NCBI RefSeq assembly: GCF_008520305.1
Contig: NZ_ML703271.1
Span: forward strand, 124,001 to 188,000
Source: Mesorhizobium sp. SARCC-RB16n
GTDB taxonomy: Bacteria > Pseudomonadota > Alphaproteobacteria > Rhizobiales > Rhizobiaceae
Length of the DNA stretch: 64,000 nt
Reading direction: 5' to 3'
Part shown: in pieces, positions 7,910-16,590 of the stretch
How the letters are laid out: the number at the start of each line of letters is the position of its first letter
Position numbering within the stretch: the first letter of the stretch is position 1
Program-made: the position numbers and the translations under genes
Notes under the pieces: generated by a model
Told to the model about the DNA's origin: nothing
Database searches by the model: none
What the model saw: only the letters and a program-made list of their open reading frames with translations

Positions 7910-9406
7910 ATGACAGCCCGAATGATATTGCTCGACGCCAAGCCGCTCAGCGCGGCCAACGTCGCCGAGATCGCGCGGCGCAATGCGCGGCTGATGCTGG
8001 GCGAGGAGGCGATGCGCCGCATCCGGGCGAGCCGCGCGCTGATCGAGCAGCTGACGCAACTCGGAAAACCGATGTACGGTGTCACCACGGGCCTCGGCGC
8101 CTGTGTCGACACGCCGCTCGCGCAGGCCGATCTGATCGCCTTCCAGCACAGCGTGCCGCTCAGCCACAGCATGGGCATCGGCCCGGCGCTTCCGACCGAG
8201 GCGGTGCGCGCGCTGATGACCGCCCGCATTTCGGGCATGGCCGCCGGCGGCACCGGCACTTCCGAACGCGTGGTCATGGGCCTTGTGGCGGCGCTCAACG
8301 CCGGCGTCCATCCGGTGATCCCCACCTGGGGATCGATTGGCGCGGCCGACCTTGCACATCTTGGCCACATGGCGCGAGCGCTGCGCGGCGACGGCGAGAC
8401 GGAATACCAGGGCAGGATCATGCCGTCGGCCGAGGCGCTCGCGCTCGCCGGGCTCGAACCGCTCGACCTGCGCGAGAAGGACGGCCACGCCATCATCGTC
8501 GCCAACAGCCTGTCGACCGGCACGGCGTGCCTGTGTCTCGAAGACGTCGCCTATCTCATCGACTGGGCGCTGGCCGCGGTGGCGCTCAACTACGAGGCGT
8601 TCCGTTCTTCCCTGACCGCGATCGATGAGGATGCCCTAGCCGCCCGGCCGGCCTTCGGCCAGCGCGAGATCGGCGCGCGGCTGCGTGCGGAACTGGCGGG
8701 AAGCGGCCTGTGGAAGGACAAAGCGGCGCGGCGGCTTCAGGATCCGCTCAGCTATCGCTGTGTGCCCCAGGTCTGGGGCGGCCTGCTGCATGCGTTCGAA
8801 CAGGCGAAGCTGGCGACCGAGATCGAACTCACCCATTCCGGCGACAACCCGGTGATCCTGCCCGGAGACGGACGCGTCGTCTCGAACGGCAATTTCGACC
8901 TCACGGCGATGACGCTTGCCTGGGAGCAGCTCGGCCAGGCGCTTGCGCATTGCGCGGTCGGCACCGCCAACCGCTGCATGAAGCTGATGTCGCCAACCAT
9001 TGCGGAGCTGCCGCGCTTCCTGTCGGCCAGGGGCGGCAGCCGGCAGGGCTACGCGGAACTGCAGAAGCCGCTCGCCGCGCTGGAAGCCGAGATCCGGCAT
9101 CTGGCCAACCCGATGTCGCTCAGTCCGCTTGCTGTTTCGGACGGCATCGAGGACCAATCGTCGATGGCGCCGCGCGTGGTGGCCAAGACCGCCGAGATCG
9201 TCGAGCGCCTGCGCTACCTCGTTGCGATGGAACTGATCTTCGCGGCGACGGGCGTGGAGTTGCGCGGCGTCATCGACAGCATGGGCGAAGGACCGCAGCG
9301 GACCTTCGCCGCCGTGCGTGCGCTCGTCAGCCCGCTCGACGACGACCGTGAGATGAGCACCGACATGATACGGGTCGCCCGCATGGTGGCCGGTCCCCGG
9401 GACTGA
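7910..9406 (+). CDS. Histidine/phenylalanine ammonia-lyase family protein lacking the MIO triad
   Basis: Aromatic amino acid lyase fold, 498 residues, with the family's catalytic Tyr56 (MYGVTTGLG), FQHSVPLSHSMGIG, ANSLSTGTA and an intact C-terminal half (THSGDNPV, SNGNFDLT). The usual GSVGASGDLAPL loop, whose Ala-Ser-Gly cyclises to the MIO electrophile, reads GSIGAADLAHLG here at residues 141-152, so the triad is one residue short and lacks Ser-Gly. Standard deamination by MIO chemistry therefore looks impossible; it may be a lyase with another mechanism or a different enzyme. It lies 142 bp after the oxidoreductase gene, on the same strand as the ectoine genes. Confidence 0.75.
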   Translation: MTARMILLDAKPLSAANVAEIARRNARLMLGEEAMRRIRASRALIEQLTQLGKPMYGVTTGLGACVDTPLAQADLIAFQHSVPLSHSMGIGPALPTEAVRALMTARISGMAAGGTGTSERVVMGLVAALNAGVHPVIPTWGSIGAADLAHLGHMARALRGDGETEYQGRIMPSAEALALAGLEPLDLREKDGHAIIVANSLSTGTACLCLEDVAYLIDWALAAVALNYEAFRSSLTAIDEDALAARPAFGQREIGARLRAELAGSGLWKDKAARRLQDPLSYRCVPQVWGGLLHAFEQAKLATEIELTHSGDNPVILPGDGRVVSNGNFDLTAMTLAWEQLGQALAHCAVGTANRCMKLMSPTIAELPRFLSARGGSRQGYAELQKPLAALEAEIRHLANPMSLSPLAVSDGIEDQSSMAPRVVAKTAEIVERLRYLVAMELIFAATGVELRGVIDSMGEGPQRTFAAVRALVSPLDDDREMSTDMIRVARMVAGPRD

Positions 9407-9416
9407 GAACTCCGGC

Positions 9417-10859
9417 CTATTTCTCGAAAGGTCCCCTGAGATTGAGATTCTCGGCCAGAAGGCAGAAGCGGTCGATCAGCCGGACAAGTTCTTCGCCTTG
9501 TTCGGCGACGATCGCGTCTCGCTCGGCAGGCGGGGTATCGGAGAGAGCCTTCCACAACCGGCTTTGCCGATCGCAGAGATCCGCCAGTTCGGAGCATTCG
9601 ACGGCAGCCAGTTTCAGAAGCTGGTCGGCGGTCACCGGCCCAATGCCGGGGGGCGTAGTTGCGCCCAGCGATAGGTAACCCGGCGGCACGGTGCCTTTTG
9701 CGTTGGTCACCGATTTTCGGCAGATGACATCGAATATCTGGTCGACGGCTTGCTTGGCGCCGGCGACGCGTGAAGGATGGTCGGTATCGGCGGCGGCGTG
9801 CGGCAGGAGTTCGAGCCTGGCGCCATGCGTCTCGACGAGGTCGAGATAAGGCAGCATCGGGCCAGACAAGCTGCCGGTCGAGGCATCCCTGAACAGATCG
9901 GCATCGATGGCGGCGTGGCGCACCTGCCCTGTATTCAGGGCGTCGCCCAGGGCCTCGATGTCGACGAGCTCGCCGCGATCGTAGTTGACCAGCACCGCGC
10001 CGCTTTTCATGCGAGACAAAATGTCCGCGCCGATGAGCCCCGCATTGGCGTAGCGGCCGGTCTGCGCATCCTGCTTGCCCAGGCCGACATGAACGCTGAG
10101 CACGTCGGCGCCTTCAGCCGCGTCGACGAGGTCCGCCGCATAGGTAAATCCCTCGGCTTCTATCCAGTCCCGATGCCGAGGCCGCGCATGGATCACAACG
10201 CGCATGCCGAAGGTGCGGGCAAGCTTGGCCACCTCCCTGCCGATATTGCCGTAGCCGATGATCGCGATCGTCTTGCCTTCGAGCTTTTCGGTGGGGAAAT
10301 CGCGCAGCTCCCTGCCGGTGTCGAAGGCGCCCCGCGCCACCCGCTCATGAAGCGTGTCGACCGGGAGATCCGGCAGCACTTTCAGGATCGCCTTCATCAC
10401 CATTTGCGCCGTGGCGCGGCTGTTGATGCCGGGCGTGTTCATCAGCACCGCCGAGCCGCCCTCGCCACTGCCGCCACCCCACGAGCGCGAGCCCATATTG
10501 CCGGTGCCGGCGCCAATGCGCACGCCGGCCAGCGGAAAGACGGTTTCGGCGGGCAGGAAGGTGGCGGCGGCAATGACGGCGTCGTAGCGTCCGTCGCCGG
10601 CGGCTTCGATGAGCTCTTCGCGGGTGCTGAGATCCGGCTGGTAGAAGAAATGCACTCGGCCAGGTTCGAGGGCGGTCTTGTCGCCAAGTCCGGTCGCATG
10701 AAAGCGGCCGCCCTTGGCTTCGATATGGGCACGCACCTCCGAAGGGTCAGGCTTTCCGTCAGCGTCGAAGCGCAGGCCGATCAGATCGCAGACCAGCACG
10801 GCGTAGGCGCGTTGCGGGTCAATGGGCTCCACGGCGTGTGTGTCTGTGGTCGCGGTCAC
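9417..10859 (-). CDS. D-isomer-specific 2-hydroxyacid dehydrogenase (phosphoglycerate dehydrogenase-like)
   Basis: NAD-dependent 2-hydroxyacid dehydrogenase, 480 residues. The nucleotide fold carries IAIIGYGNIGREVAKLA, followed by LVNYDRGELVDIEAL and the catalytic-histidine region ELLPHAAADTDHPSR. The C-terminal extension of about 100 residues is helical (ECSELADLCDRQSRLWKAL) and does not look like an ACT domain, so this is not a standard biosynthetic SerA. The start is GTG at 10859 with GAGGGGAAC upstream. It converges on the ammonia-lyase-like gene with a 10-bp gap and stands alone in its orientation. The substrate is not predictable from context. Confidence 0.75.
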   Translation of the reverse strand: MTATTDTHAVEPIDPQRAYAVLVCDLIGLRFDADGKPDPSEVRAHIEAKGGRFHATGLGDKTALEPGRVHFFYQPDLSTREELIEAAGDGRYDAVIAAATFLPAETVFPLAGVRIGAGTGNMGSRSWGGGSGEGGSAVLMNTPGINSRATAQMVMKAILKVLPDLPVDTLHERVARGAFDTGRELRDFPTEKLEGKTIAIIGYGNIGREVAKLARTFGMRVVIHARPRHRDWIEAEGFTYAADLVDAAEGADVLSVHVGLGKQDAQTGRYANAGLIGADILSRMKSGAVLVNYDRGELVDIEALGDALNTGQVRHAAIDADLFRDASTGSLSGPMLPYLDLVETHGARLELLPHAAADTDHPSRVAGAKQAVDQIFDVICRKSVTNAKGTVPPGYLSLGATTPPGIGPVTADQLLKLAAVECSELADLCDRQSRLWKALSDTPPAERDAIVAEQGEELVRLIDRFCLLAENLNLRGPFEK

Positions 10860-11064
10860 GTCGTTCCCCTCATGCAGGACGCAGGCCTACTGACAAAGCA
10901 GGCGCTGAATAATCAGAGCCTATCCGCCCGGAACGGCGTGGGATCGATCATCGGCGGCAGACCAGCGGCGAGTTGCGACACCATCTTGCCGGCGACCGCA
11001 CTGCCGATCAAACGCTGATGACCGACCGAGACGGCAGACGGCATCACCTTTCAGGTACAGTGCG

Positions 11065-13029
11065 ATGCCGCCATTGGCCCTTGAACGGGCCAGCCGGACG
11101 CGCGTAAAATCACGCTATCTGATTGAGTCTGCTACATTCGTTCGGGCTAATGTCCGAATTGGTCTGGGTATTTCCTTGCACACGGATGCGACCAGCGCGG
11201 CCAAGCGCGGCAAATCATTTGCCCATGTGGCGGAAGCCTCCTGGGGCAAGGGCCTCAGCACCTTGCTGCGCATCGTGCGCATGACCCTGCGCCATCCCTG
11301 GCAGGTTGCCATCACCCTCATCTCGACCTTCATCGCCGCGACGCTGCAGCTCTTTATTCCGCGCCTCCTGGGGCGCGCCATCGATCAGGCGCAAGGCGTA
11401 ATGGCCACGGGTGCCGGCACCGCGGCCGAGCAGGCGCTGTGGAATACCGCGCTGACGCTGCTAGTCGTCAGCATCCTGCGCGGCCTCTTCACCATGGCGC
11501 AGAACTACTATGGCGAGGCCGTCGGCCATCAGACCGGCTATGAGCTGCGGCTCGCCTTCTACGAAAAAATCCAGCGGCTGAGCTTTTCCTTCCACGACAA
11601 GGTCCATACCGGCGATCTCATCACGCTCGGGCTGCTCGATCTCGACGGCGTGCGCATGTTCTTTTCCACCGGCATTCTGCGCGTGGTGCTGCTCGGCGTG
11701 CTGATCGGCGTCGGCGCCTATCTTTTGATCAGCACCGATCTCGTGCTCGGGCTGCTCAGCCTGAGTTTCGTGCCCTTCGTCGCCTGGCGGTCCTCGGTCA
11801 CGCGGTTGAGGCTGCGCAGCACCTGGCTGACGCTGCAGGAGCGGCTGTCGGTGCTGAGCCGGGTGATGGATGAGAATCTCGGCGGCATTCGCGTGGTGCG
11901 CGCCTTCGCGGCTCAGCGGCATGAGCTCGCAAAATTCGATCGCGCCAAACAGGATGCGCTGGACCTCGCCAATCAGCGCGTCGACATCCGCGTCTCCAAC
12001 ACCAGCGCCATGAACTTCTCGTTCCTGGCCGCCATGGGCCTGGTGCTCTGGTTCGGCGGCCAGAAGGTGATCGCGGGCCAGATCAGCGTCGGCACGTTGG
12101 CCCAGTTCCTCACCTTCATGACCATATTGCAGATGCCGGTGCGCCAGCTCGGCCTGATGGTCAACTCCTTCGCGCGCGCCTCAACCTGCGGCACCCGGCT
12201 GTTCGAACTGCTCGACACCGAACTCGACATCAAGGACGCGCCCGACGCCAGTGAGCTCGTCATCACCGAGGGCGTGCTGCGCTTCGACAATGTCGGCTTC
12301 CGCTATGAGGGCGCGGGCGAGCGTCCGACGCTTTCCGGCGTTTCCTTCGAAGCCAGGCCGGGCGAGACCGTAGGTATCGTCGGTCCGCCAGGCAGCGGCA
12401 AGTCGACCATCGCGCATCTGATCCCGCGCTTCTACGACGTGACCTCAGGCGCGATCACCATAGACGGCCAGGACATTCGCAAGGTCACACTGCAATCGCT
12501 TCGCAAGGCGGTCGGCGTCGTGCAGCAGGACGCGTTCCTGTTTACCACCTCGATCGAGAACAACATCGCCTATGGCAATCCCTGGGCGCGCGAGACCCGC
12601 ATCGGGCAAGCCGCCGAGTATGCCCAGCTGCACAATTACATTATCGGCCTTCCGGCCGGCTACACCACGGTCGTCGGCGAACGCGGTGCATCGCTTTCCG
12701 GCGGCCAGCGGCAGCGCCTGACCATCGCGCGCAGCCTGATGCTGCGGCCGTCGGTGCTGGTCTTCGACGATTCCACCGCGGCCGTCGACGCCGGCACCGA
12801 GCAGCGGATCCGGGCGGCGATGAGGCGCTTTGCCAGGGATCGCGTGACGCTCATCATCTCGCACCGGCTGAGTTCGCTGATGCATGCCGACCAGATCCTG
12901 TTCGTCGAGGGCGGCCGGATCGTGGAACGCGGCACGCATGAGGAATTGCTGGCGCTCGGTGGACGCTACCGCGCGCTTTACGACCTGCAGCTGCGGCCGG
13001 ACGACGATCGGCTCGAGGGAGCCGCCTGA
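11065..13029 (+). CDS. ABC exporter half-transporter, subunit with degenerate catalytic site
   Basis: Fused exporter-type ABC protein, about 654 residues: a six-helix transmembrane domain (roughly 85-380) and a nucleotide-binding domain with Walker A GPPGSGKST (about residue 440), signature LSGGQRQRL and Walker B VLVFDDSTAAVD. The residue after the Walker B Asp is Asp569 instead of the catalytic Glu. Its stop overlaps the next gene's start (TGATG), implying translational coupling into a heterodimer. The first about 35 codons are poorly exporter-like and lack a clear ribosome binding site, so an internal start such as TTG near 11176 is possible. Substrate unknown; lipid or drug export is typical. 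Confidence 0.8.
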   Translation: MPPLALERASRTRVKSRYLIESATFVRANVRIGLGISLHTDATSAAKRGKSFAHVAEASWGKGLSTLLRIVRMTLRHPWQVAITLISTFIAATLQLFIPRLLGRAIDQAQGVMATGAGTAAEQALWNTALTLLVVSILRGLFTMAQNYYGEAVGHQTGYELRLAFYEKIQRLSFSFHDKVHTGDLITLGLLDLDGVRMFFSTGILRVVLLGVLIGVGAYLLISTDLVLGLLSLSFVPFVAWRSSVTRLRLRSTWLTLQERLSVLSRVMDENLGGIRVVRAFAAQRHELAKFDRAKQDALDLANQRVDIRVSNTSAMNFSFLAAMGLVLWFGGQKVIAGQISVGTLAQFLTFMTILQMPVRQLGLMVNSFARASTCGTRLFELLDTELDIKDAPDASELVITEGVLRFDNVGFRYEGAGERPTLSGVSFEARPGETVGIVGPPGSGKSTIAHLIPRFYDVTSGAITIDGQDIRKVTLQSLRKAVGVVQQDAFLFTTSIENNIAYGNPWARETRIGQAAEYAQLHNYIIGLPAGYTTVVGERGASLSGGQRQRLTIARSLMLRPSVLVFDDSTAAVDAGTEQRIRAAMRRFARDRVTLIISHRLSSLMHADQILFVEGGRIVERGTHEELLALGGRYRALYDLQLRPDDDRLEGAA

Positions 13030-14921
13030 TGTCGACGCAGGACGACGACGAGAAGGAAGACAAAAGCGGGCGGCCGACGAAGGCGGTCGTGGGTTCACAC
13101 CGCGACGAGGAAGAGGTGTTCGGCAAGGCCTACGATCCGCGCATCGTCAGGCGCATCTGGAGCTTCGTCAGACCCTATCAGGGCCGGATTTTCATCTCGG
13201 TCGCCGCGGTGCTGGTGTTCACGCTGACGCAACTGGCGATCCCGCTGGTCATCCGCTACGCCATCGACCACGGCATGGCGCCAGGCAAGTTCAACCAATC
13301 GGTGATGATCCCTGCGATCGCCGCTTTCACGGTGATCATCCTCATCAACTACGCCGCCAGCCATGTGCAGGAGAGCGTCGTCGGCAAGGTGGCAGAGAAC
13401 GTGCTGTCCGACCTGCGCCGCGCCATGTTCAGCCACCTGCAGCGCGTCTCGCTGAGCTTCATGGACAGGACCGAGGTTGGCCGGCTGATGTCGCGCCTGC
13501 AGGGCGACGTCAATTCGATGCAGGAATTCCTCGAAACGTCAGTGATGTCGGTGGGCGACATCGTGCTGTTGTTCGGCATCGTCACCGTTCTGCTATGGCT
13601 CGACTTCCGGCTCGGCCTGCTGACGCTGTCGACCATGCCGATGCTGTTCATCGTGCGCCTGTTCTGGCTGCCGCGCGCCAAGGTCGCCTTCATGGCGGCG
13701 CACGAAACCAACTCCATCGCCAATGGCGCGCTTGCCGAAGGCATCCACGGCGTGCGTACGGTTCAGAGCCTCGAACGCCAGCATGTGAATTTCGACCTTT
13801 ACGACGAGAAAGTGCTTGCCAATCTCAATGCCCATCTGCGGTCGGCGAAATACGCGCAGGTGATGGTACCGATCGTCGACACGCTGACCGGCATCGCCAT
13901 GGCGACGGTTATCGTCGTCGGCGGCTCGATGGTGCTGTCGCATAGCCTCGACATTGGCGTCATGGTGGCGTTCCTGTTCTACATCCAGCGCTTCTTCGAC
14001 CCGATCCGCTCGCTCACCATGCAGTACAGCGTCATGCAGCGCGCCATGGCTTCTGGCCAGCGCATCTCCGAAGTGCTCGACGTGCCAGTGGATGTCAGCG
14101 ACAAGGACGGCGCCATCGCGCTGTCGCGCGACATGGATGGTTCTGTCGAGTTCAGGAACGTCACCTTCGGCTACCGGCCGAACCAGCCGGTGCTGAAGAA
14201 CATCTCCTTCCGCGTCAATCCGGGCGAAACGGTCGCGCTTGTCGGCCCGACCGGATCGGGCAAGTCGAGCTCGATGGCGCTGGTGCACCGCTTCTACGAT
14301 GTCTGGTCGGGCGAGGTCCTGGTCGGCGGCCATGACGTGCGCGACCTGACGCAGGATTCGCTCGGCGACCAGGTGGCCATGGTGCTGCAGGAACCGTTCC
14401 TGTTTTCCGGCACCGTGCTGGAGAATATCCGCTATCACAAGACCGGTGCCAGCCGCGAAGAGGTGGTGCGTGCAGCACAAGCCGTCGGCGCGCACGACTT
14501 CATCGAGGACCTACCCGACGGTTACGACACCGAGCTCGAACAACGCGGCGGCAATCTCTCGCTCGGCCAGCGCCAGCTGATCAGCTTCGCCCGGGCGCTG
14601 GTGGCCGACGCCAAGATCCTGGTGCTCGACGAAGCCACGGCCAGCATCGATTCCTACACCGAGATGCTGATCCAGAAGGCGCTGATCAAACTGCTGGAGG
14701 GACGCACCGGACTGGTCATCGCGCATCGCCTGGCCACCATCCGCGGCGCCGATCGCATCATCGTCCTGCAGAATGGCGAGATCGTCGAAAGCGGCAACCA
14801 TGAGCAGCTCATGAAGAGGAAAGGCCTTTACGCCCGCCTCTACAACATGAACTACGCTTCGTTCGACGATATTTCCGAGGAAGAGATGGGAATGGACGCT
14901 TCGGTCGGCAAAGCGACGTGA
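13029..14921 (+). CDS. ABC exporter half-transporter, subunit with canonical Walker B
   Basis: Second half-transporter, 630 residues, with a charged N-terminal tail, a six-helix membrane domain and a nucleotide-binding domain. It has Walker A GPTGSGKSS and Walker B ILVLDEATASID with the catalytic Glu, but its signature reads LSLGQ rather than LSGGQ (about residues 510-514). Combined with the Asp in the partner's Walker B, this puts both defects in the same composite ATP site, as in heterodimeric exporters of the TM287/288 and BmrCD kind. It starts inside the stop codon of the first subunit. No regulator or accessory protein adjoins the pair. Confidence 0.82.
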   Translation: MSTQDDDEKEDKSGRPTKAVVGSHRDEEEVFGKAYDPRIVRRIWSFVRPYQGRIFISVAAVLVFTLTQLAIPLVIRYAIDHGMAPGKFNQSVMIPAIAAFTVIILINYAASHVQESVVGKVAENVLSDLRRAMFSHLQRVSLSFMDRTEVGRLMSRLQGDVNSMQEFLETSVMSVGDIVLLFGIVTVLLWLDFRLGLLTLSTMPMLFIVRLFWLPRAKVAFMAAHETNSIANGALAEGIHGVRTVQSLERQHVNFDLYDEKVLANLNAHLRSAKYAQVMVPIVDTLTGIAMATVIVVGGSMVLSHSLDIGVMVAFLFYIQRFFDPIRSLTMQYSVMQRAMASGQRISEVLDVPVDVSDKDGAIALSRDMDGSVEFRNVTFGYRPNQPVLKNISFRVNPGETVALVGPTGSGKSSSMALVHRFYDVWSGEVLVGGHDVRDLTQDSLGDQVAMVLQEPFLFSGTVLENIRYHKTGASREEVVRAAQAVGAHDFIEDLPDGYDTELEQRGGNLSLGQRQLISFARALVADAKILVLDEATASIDSYTEMLIQKALIKLLEGRTGLVIAHRLATIRGADRIIVLQNGEIVESGNHEQLMKRKGLYARLYNMNYASFDDISEEEMGMDASVGKAT

Positions 14922-14968
14922 GCCGGGTGCTGGCGGGTTCGAACGCTTCCATACCTTTCTCCAGAAGA

Positions 14969-15140
14969 CTATTTGCGAGATCCCCTGACGTGACCGCTGA
15001 CCTGAACGCCGTCTTCGGCGCGCAGGTATAGAAAGCCGGGGATGGAGAGCAGCGGGATGATCGCGGTCAGCAGGAACACCTGGTGAAAGCGTTCCGGCGT
15101 CAGGACGTGGCCTTCCCCCGCAATCAGGCCCCTGGCCAAG
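14969..15140 (-). pseudogene. Remnant of an MFS transporter C-terminus
   Basis: Reading leftward, an open stretch ending at the TAG at 14969-14971 encodes GEGHVLTPERFHQVF, then LLTAIIPLLSIPGFLYL and RAEDGVQVSG. This is a typical last transmembrane helix and tail of a major facilitator drug/sugar efflux protein. No start, no further helices and no consistent frame extend upstream; the reading becomes unrelated beyond about 15140. It appears to be the surviving 3' end of a deleted gene, at the end of the ABC exporter pair. Confidence 0.6.
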
Positions 15141-15374
15141 GCGGCGCATCCCGGTTCGAAGGCAAGATCGCGCTTTCTATGCCAGCCAGAGCCCGATCGC
15201 AGGCCGTCTTATGGTCCGACAAATAGATGAGCGGTAGTCATTTCCACCTCGCGGGAAATCAACAAATCTTGACCGGCGCCATGAATTGGCGGGGACATCG
15301 GCAGACAGTCGATGGTGTCACGAGACCGCGCGAAGACACTGCCGTTTCAGCGAGCGCCGTCCCGATTTCGTGAA

Positions 15375-15400
15375 GGAACGTGCGCAGCGAGGTGCGCGTT
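15375..15400 (+). promoter_or_regulatory. EcfG-type (general stress sigma factor) promoter
   Basis: GGAAC at 15375-15379 and CGTT at 15397-15400 are separated by 17 bp, an exact match to the alphaproteobacterial EcfG consensus GGAAC-N16/17-CGTT. It lies 38 bp upstream of the small secreted protein gene, on the correct strand. Confidence 0.6.
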
Positions 15401-15437
15401 CTTTCCCATATGTCTCGAATGAAAAGGAGACATGACG

Positions 15438-15761
15438 ATGAAAAAGCGAAGCGTCTTCCTCGGCTTCGGTGTGTGGCTGCTGGCCACGAGCGCTGTGCCG
15501 TTTGCCACTGTCGCCGATGCTGCCGTCATCAGGCACCACTATGTCCGCGTCACCACCGCCCCTAATGGCCACACGCACGCCGCGAACCGCGGACACCGTT
15601 ACCGTTGGGTCGGTAACGATTGGACCGCCGACAATTCGACCGACAACAGCGACTGGATGGACAGCTACTACAATGGCTACGGCAGTTACCGCGGCCGCGC
15701 CGACGACTTCTGCGGAACCATCGCATGGACGCTCGACATATGCAGTCCCCACGGCCCCTGA
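15438..15761 (+). CDS. Small secreted hypothetical protein
   Basis: 107-residue protein of unknown function. An N-terminal signal peptide (KKRSVFLGFGVWLLATSAVP, probably cleaved after the alanine-rich VADA) precedes a short mature chain rich in Tyr, Trp, Asn and His (HHYVRVTTAPNGHTH, GHRYRWVGNDW). Two cysteines near the C-terminus (DDFCGT, DICSP) could form a disulfide. AAGGAG at 15424-15429 is spaced 8 bases from ATG 15438; ATG 15432 is only 2 bases away, so the inner start is preferred. The EcfG-like promoter upstream suggests induction by general stress. I do not recognise the family. Confidence 0.65.
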   Translation: MKKRSVFLGFGVWLLATSAVPFATVADAAVIRHHYVRVTTAPNGHTHAANRGHRYRWVGNDWTADNSTDNSDWMDSYYNGYGSYRGRADDFCGTIAWTLDICSPHGP

Positions 15762-15797
15762 TTCCTGACCGCCGGTGGGAGCCGACGAAGGTTGCGT

Positions 15798-16580
15798 TTA
15801 CGCGATTTCGGGACGTCTTGACGCCTCGCGGATCGCCTTGTGCACGCCGCGCTGCAAATCCATGAAGGTCGGGGTCTCCATCACCTCTTCACGGCGCGGG
15901 CGCTCGATGTCGACGTTAAAGGTCTGCACGATGCGTCCCGGGCCGATCCCCATGACGACGATGCGGTCCGACAGATAGACAGCCTCCTCGACGTCATGCG
16001 TGACGAACAGCACAGTGAGCCGGTGCTCTTCCCAAATCTGGGTCAGGAGTTCCTGCATCTGGTGCCGCGTCAAGGCATCGAGTGCGCCGAAAGGCTCGTC
16101 CATCAGCAGCATCTTCGGCCGATAGGAAAGCGCACGCGCGATGGCGACGCGCTGTTTCATGCCGCCCGACAGTTCGGAAGGGAAGCGATCGGCACTTTGC
16201 GACAGCTTGACGAGGTCGAGATGCTCGAGCGCGATCTCGCGGCAGGCGGCGCGATCATAACCGGCGGCCTTGAGGGCAAACTCGATGTTCTGCCGCGCCG
16301 TCAGCCAGGGAAGCAGCGTGTAGGACTGGAAGACGACACCACGGTCGAGACCCGGTTGCAGGATCGGCGCGCCATCGATGCTGAGATCGCCGGCGTCGAA
16401 ATCCTGCAGTCCGGCGACGATCGACAGCAACGTGCTCTTGCCGCAGCCCGACGTGCCGACGAGTGAAACGAACTCGTTGTCTGCGAGGTCAAGATTGATG
16501 TCCCGCAGCACTAGCGTGCGCCGCTCGCCGGTGCCGAAGCTCTTGTCGAGACCGGCGATGCGCAATTTGGGAACAGTCAT
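15798..16580 (-). CDS. Sulfonate/taurine-type ABC transporter ATP-binding protein
   Basis: 260-residue ATPase of the nitrate/sulfonate/taurine (SsuB/TauB) group: Walker A GTSGCGKST (about residue 40), signature LSGGMKQRVAIARAL, Walker B MLLMDEPFGALDALTR and the group-typical H-loop VLFVTHDVEEAVYLSDRIVVM. It is the last gene of a leftward operon of substrate-binding protein, permease and ATPase; its ATG lies 10 bp from the permease stop. The adjacent dehydrogenase operon, which shares an operator with this one, suggests a C3 sulfonate as cargo. That part is inference. Confidence 0.82.
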   Translation of the reverse strand: MTVPKLRIAGLDKSFGTGERRTLVLRDINLDLADNEFVSLVGTSGCGKSTLLSIVAGLQDFDAGDLSIDGAPILQPGLDRGVVFQSYTLLPWLTARQNIEFALKAAGYDRAACREIALEHLDLVKLSQSADRFPSELSGGMKQRVAIARALSYRPKMLLMDEPFGALDALTRHQMQELLTQIWEEHRLTVLFVTHDVEEAVYLSDRIVVMGIGPGRIVQTFNVDIERPRREEVMETPTFMDLQRGVHKAIREASRRPEIA

Positions 16581-16590
16581 CGGCGGTTCC

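Noticed and set aside
7910-9406. Calling the lyase-family protein HutH (histidine ammonia-lyase)
   Set aside because: The MIO triad is missing and no other hut genes are present.
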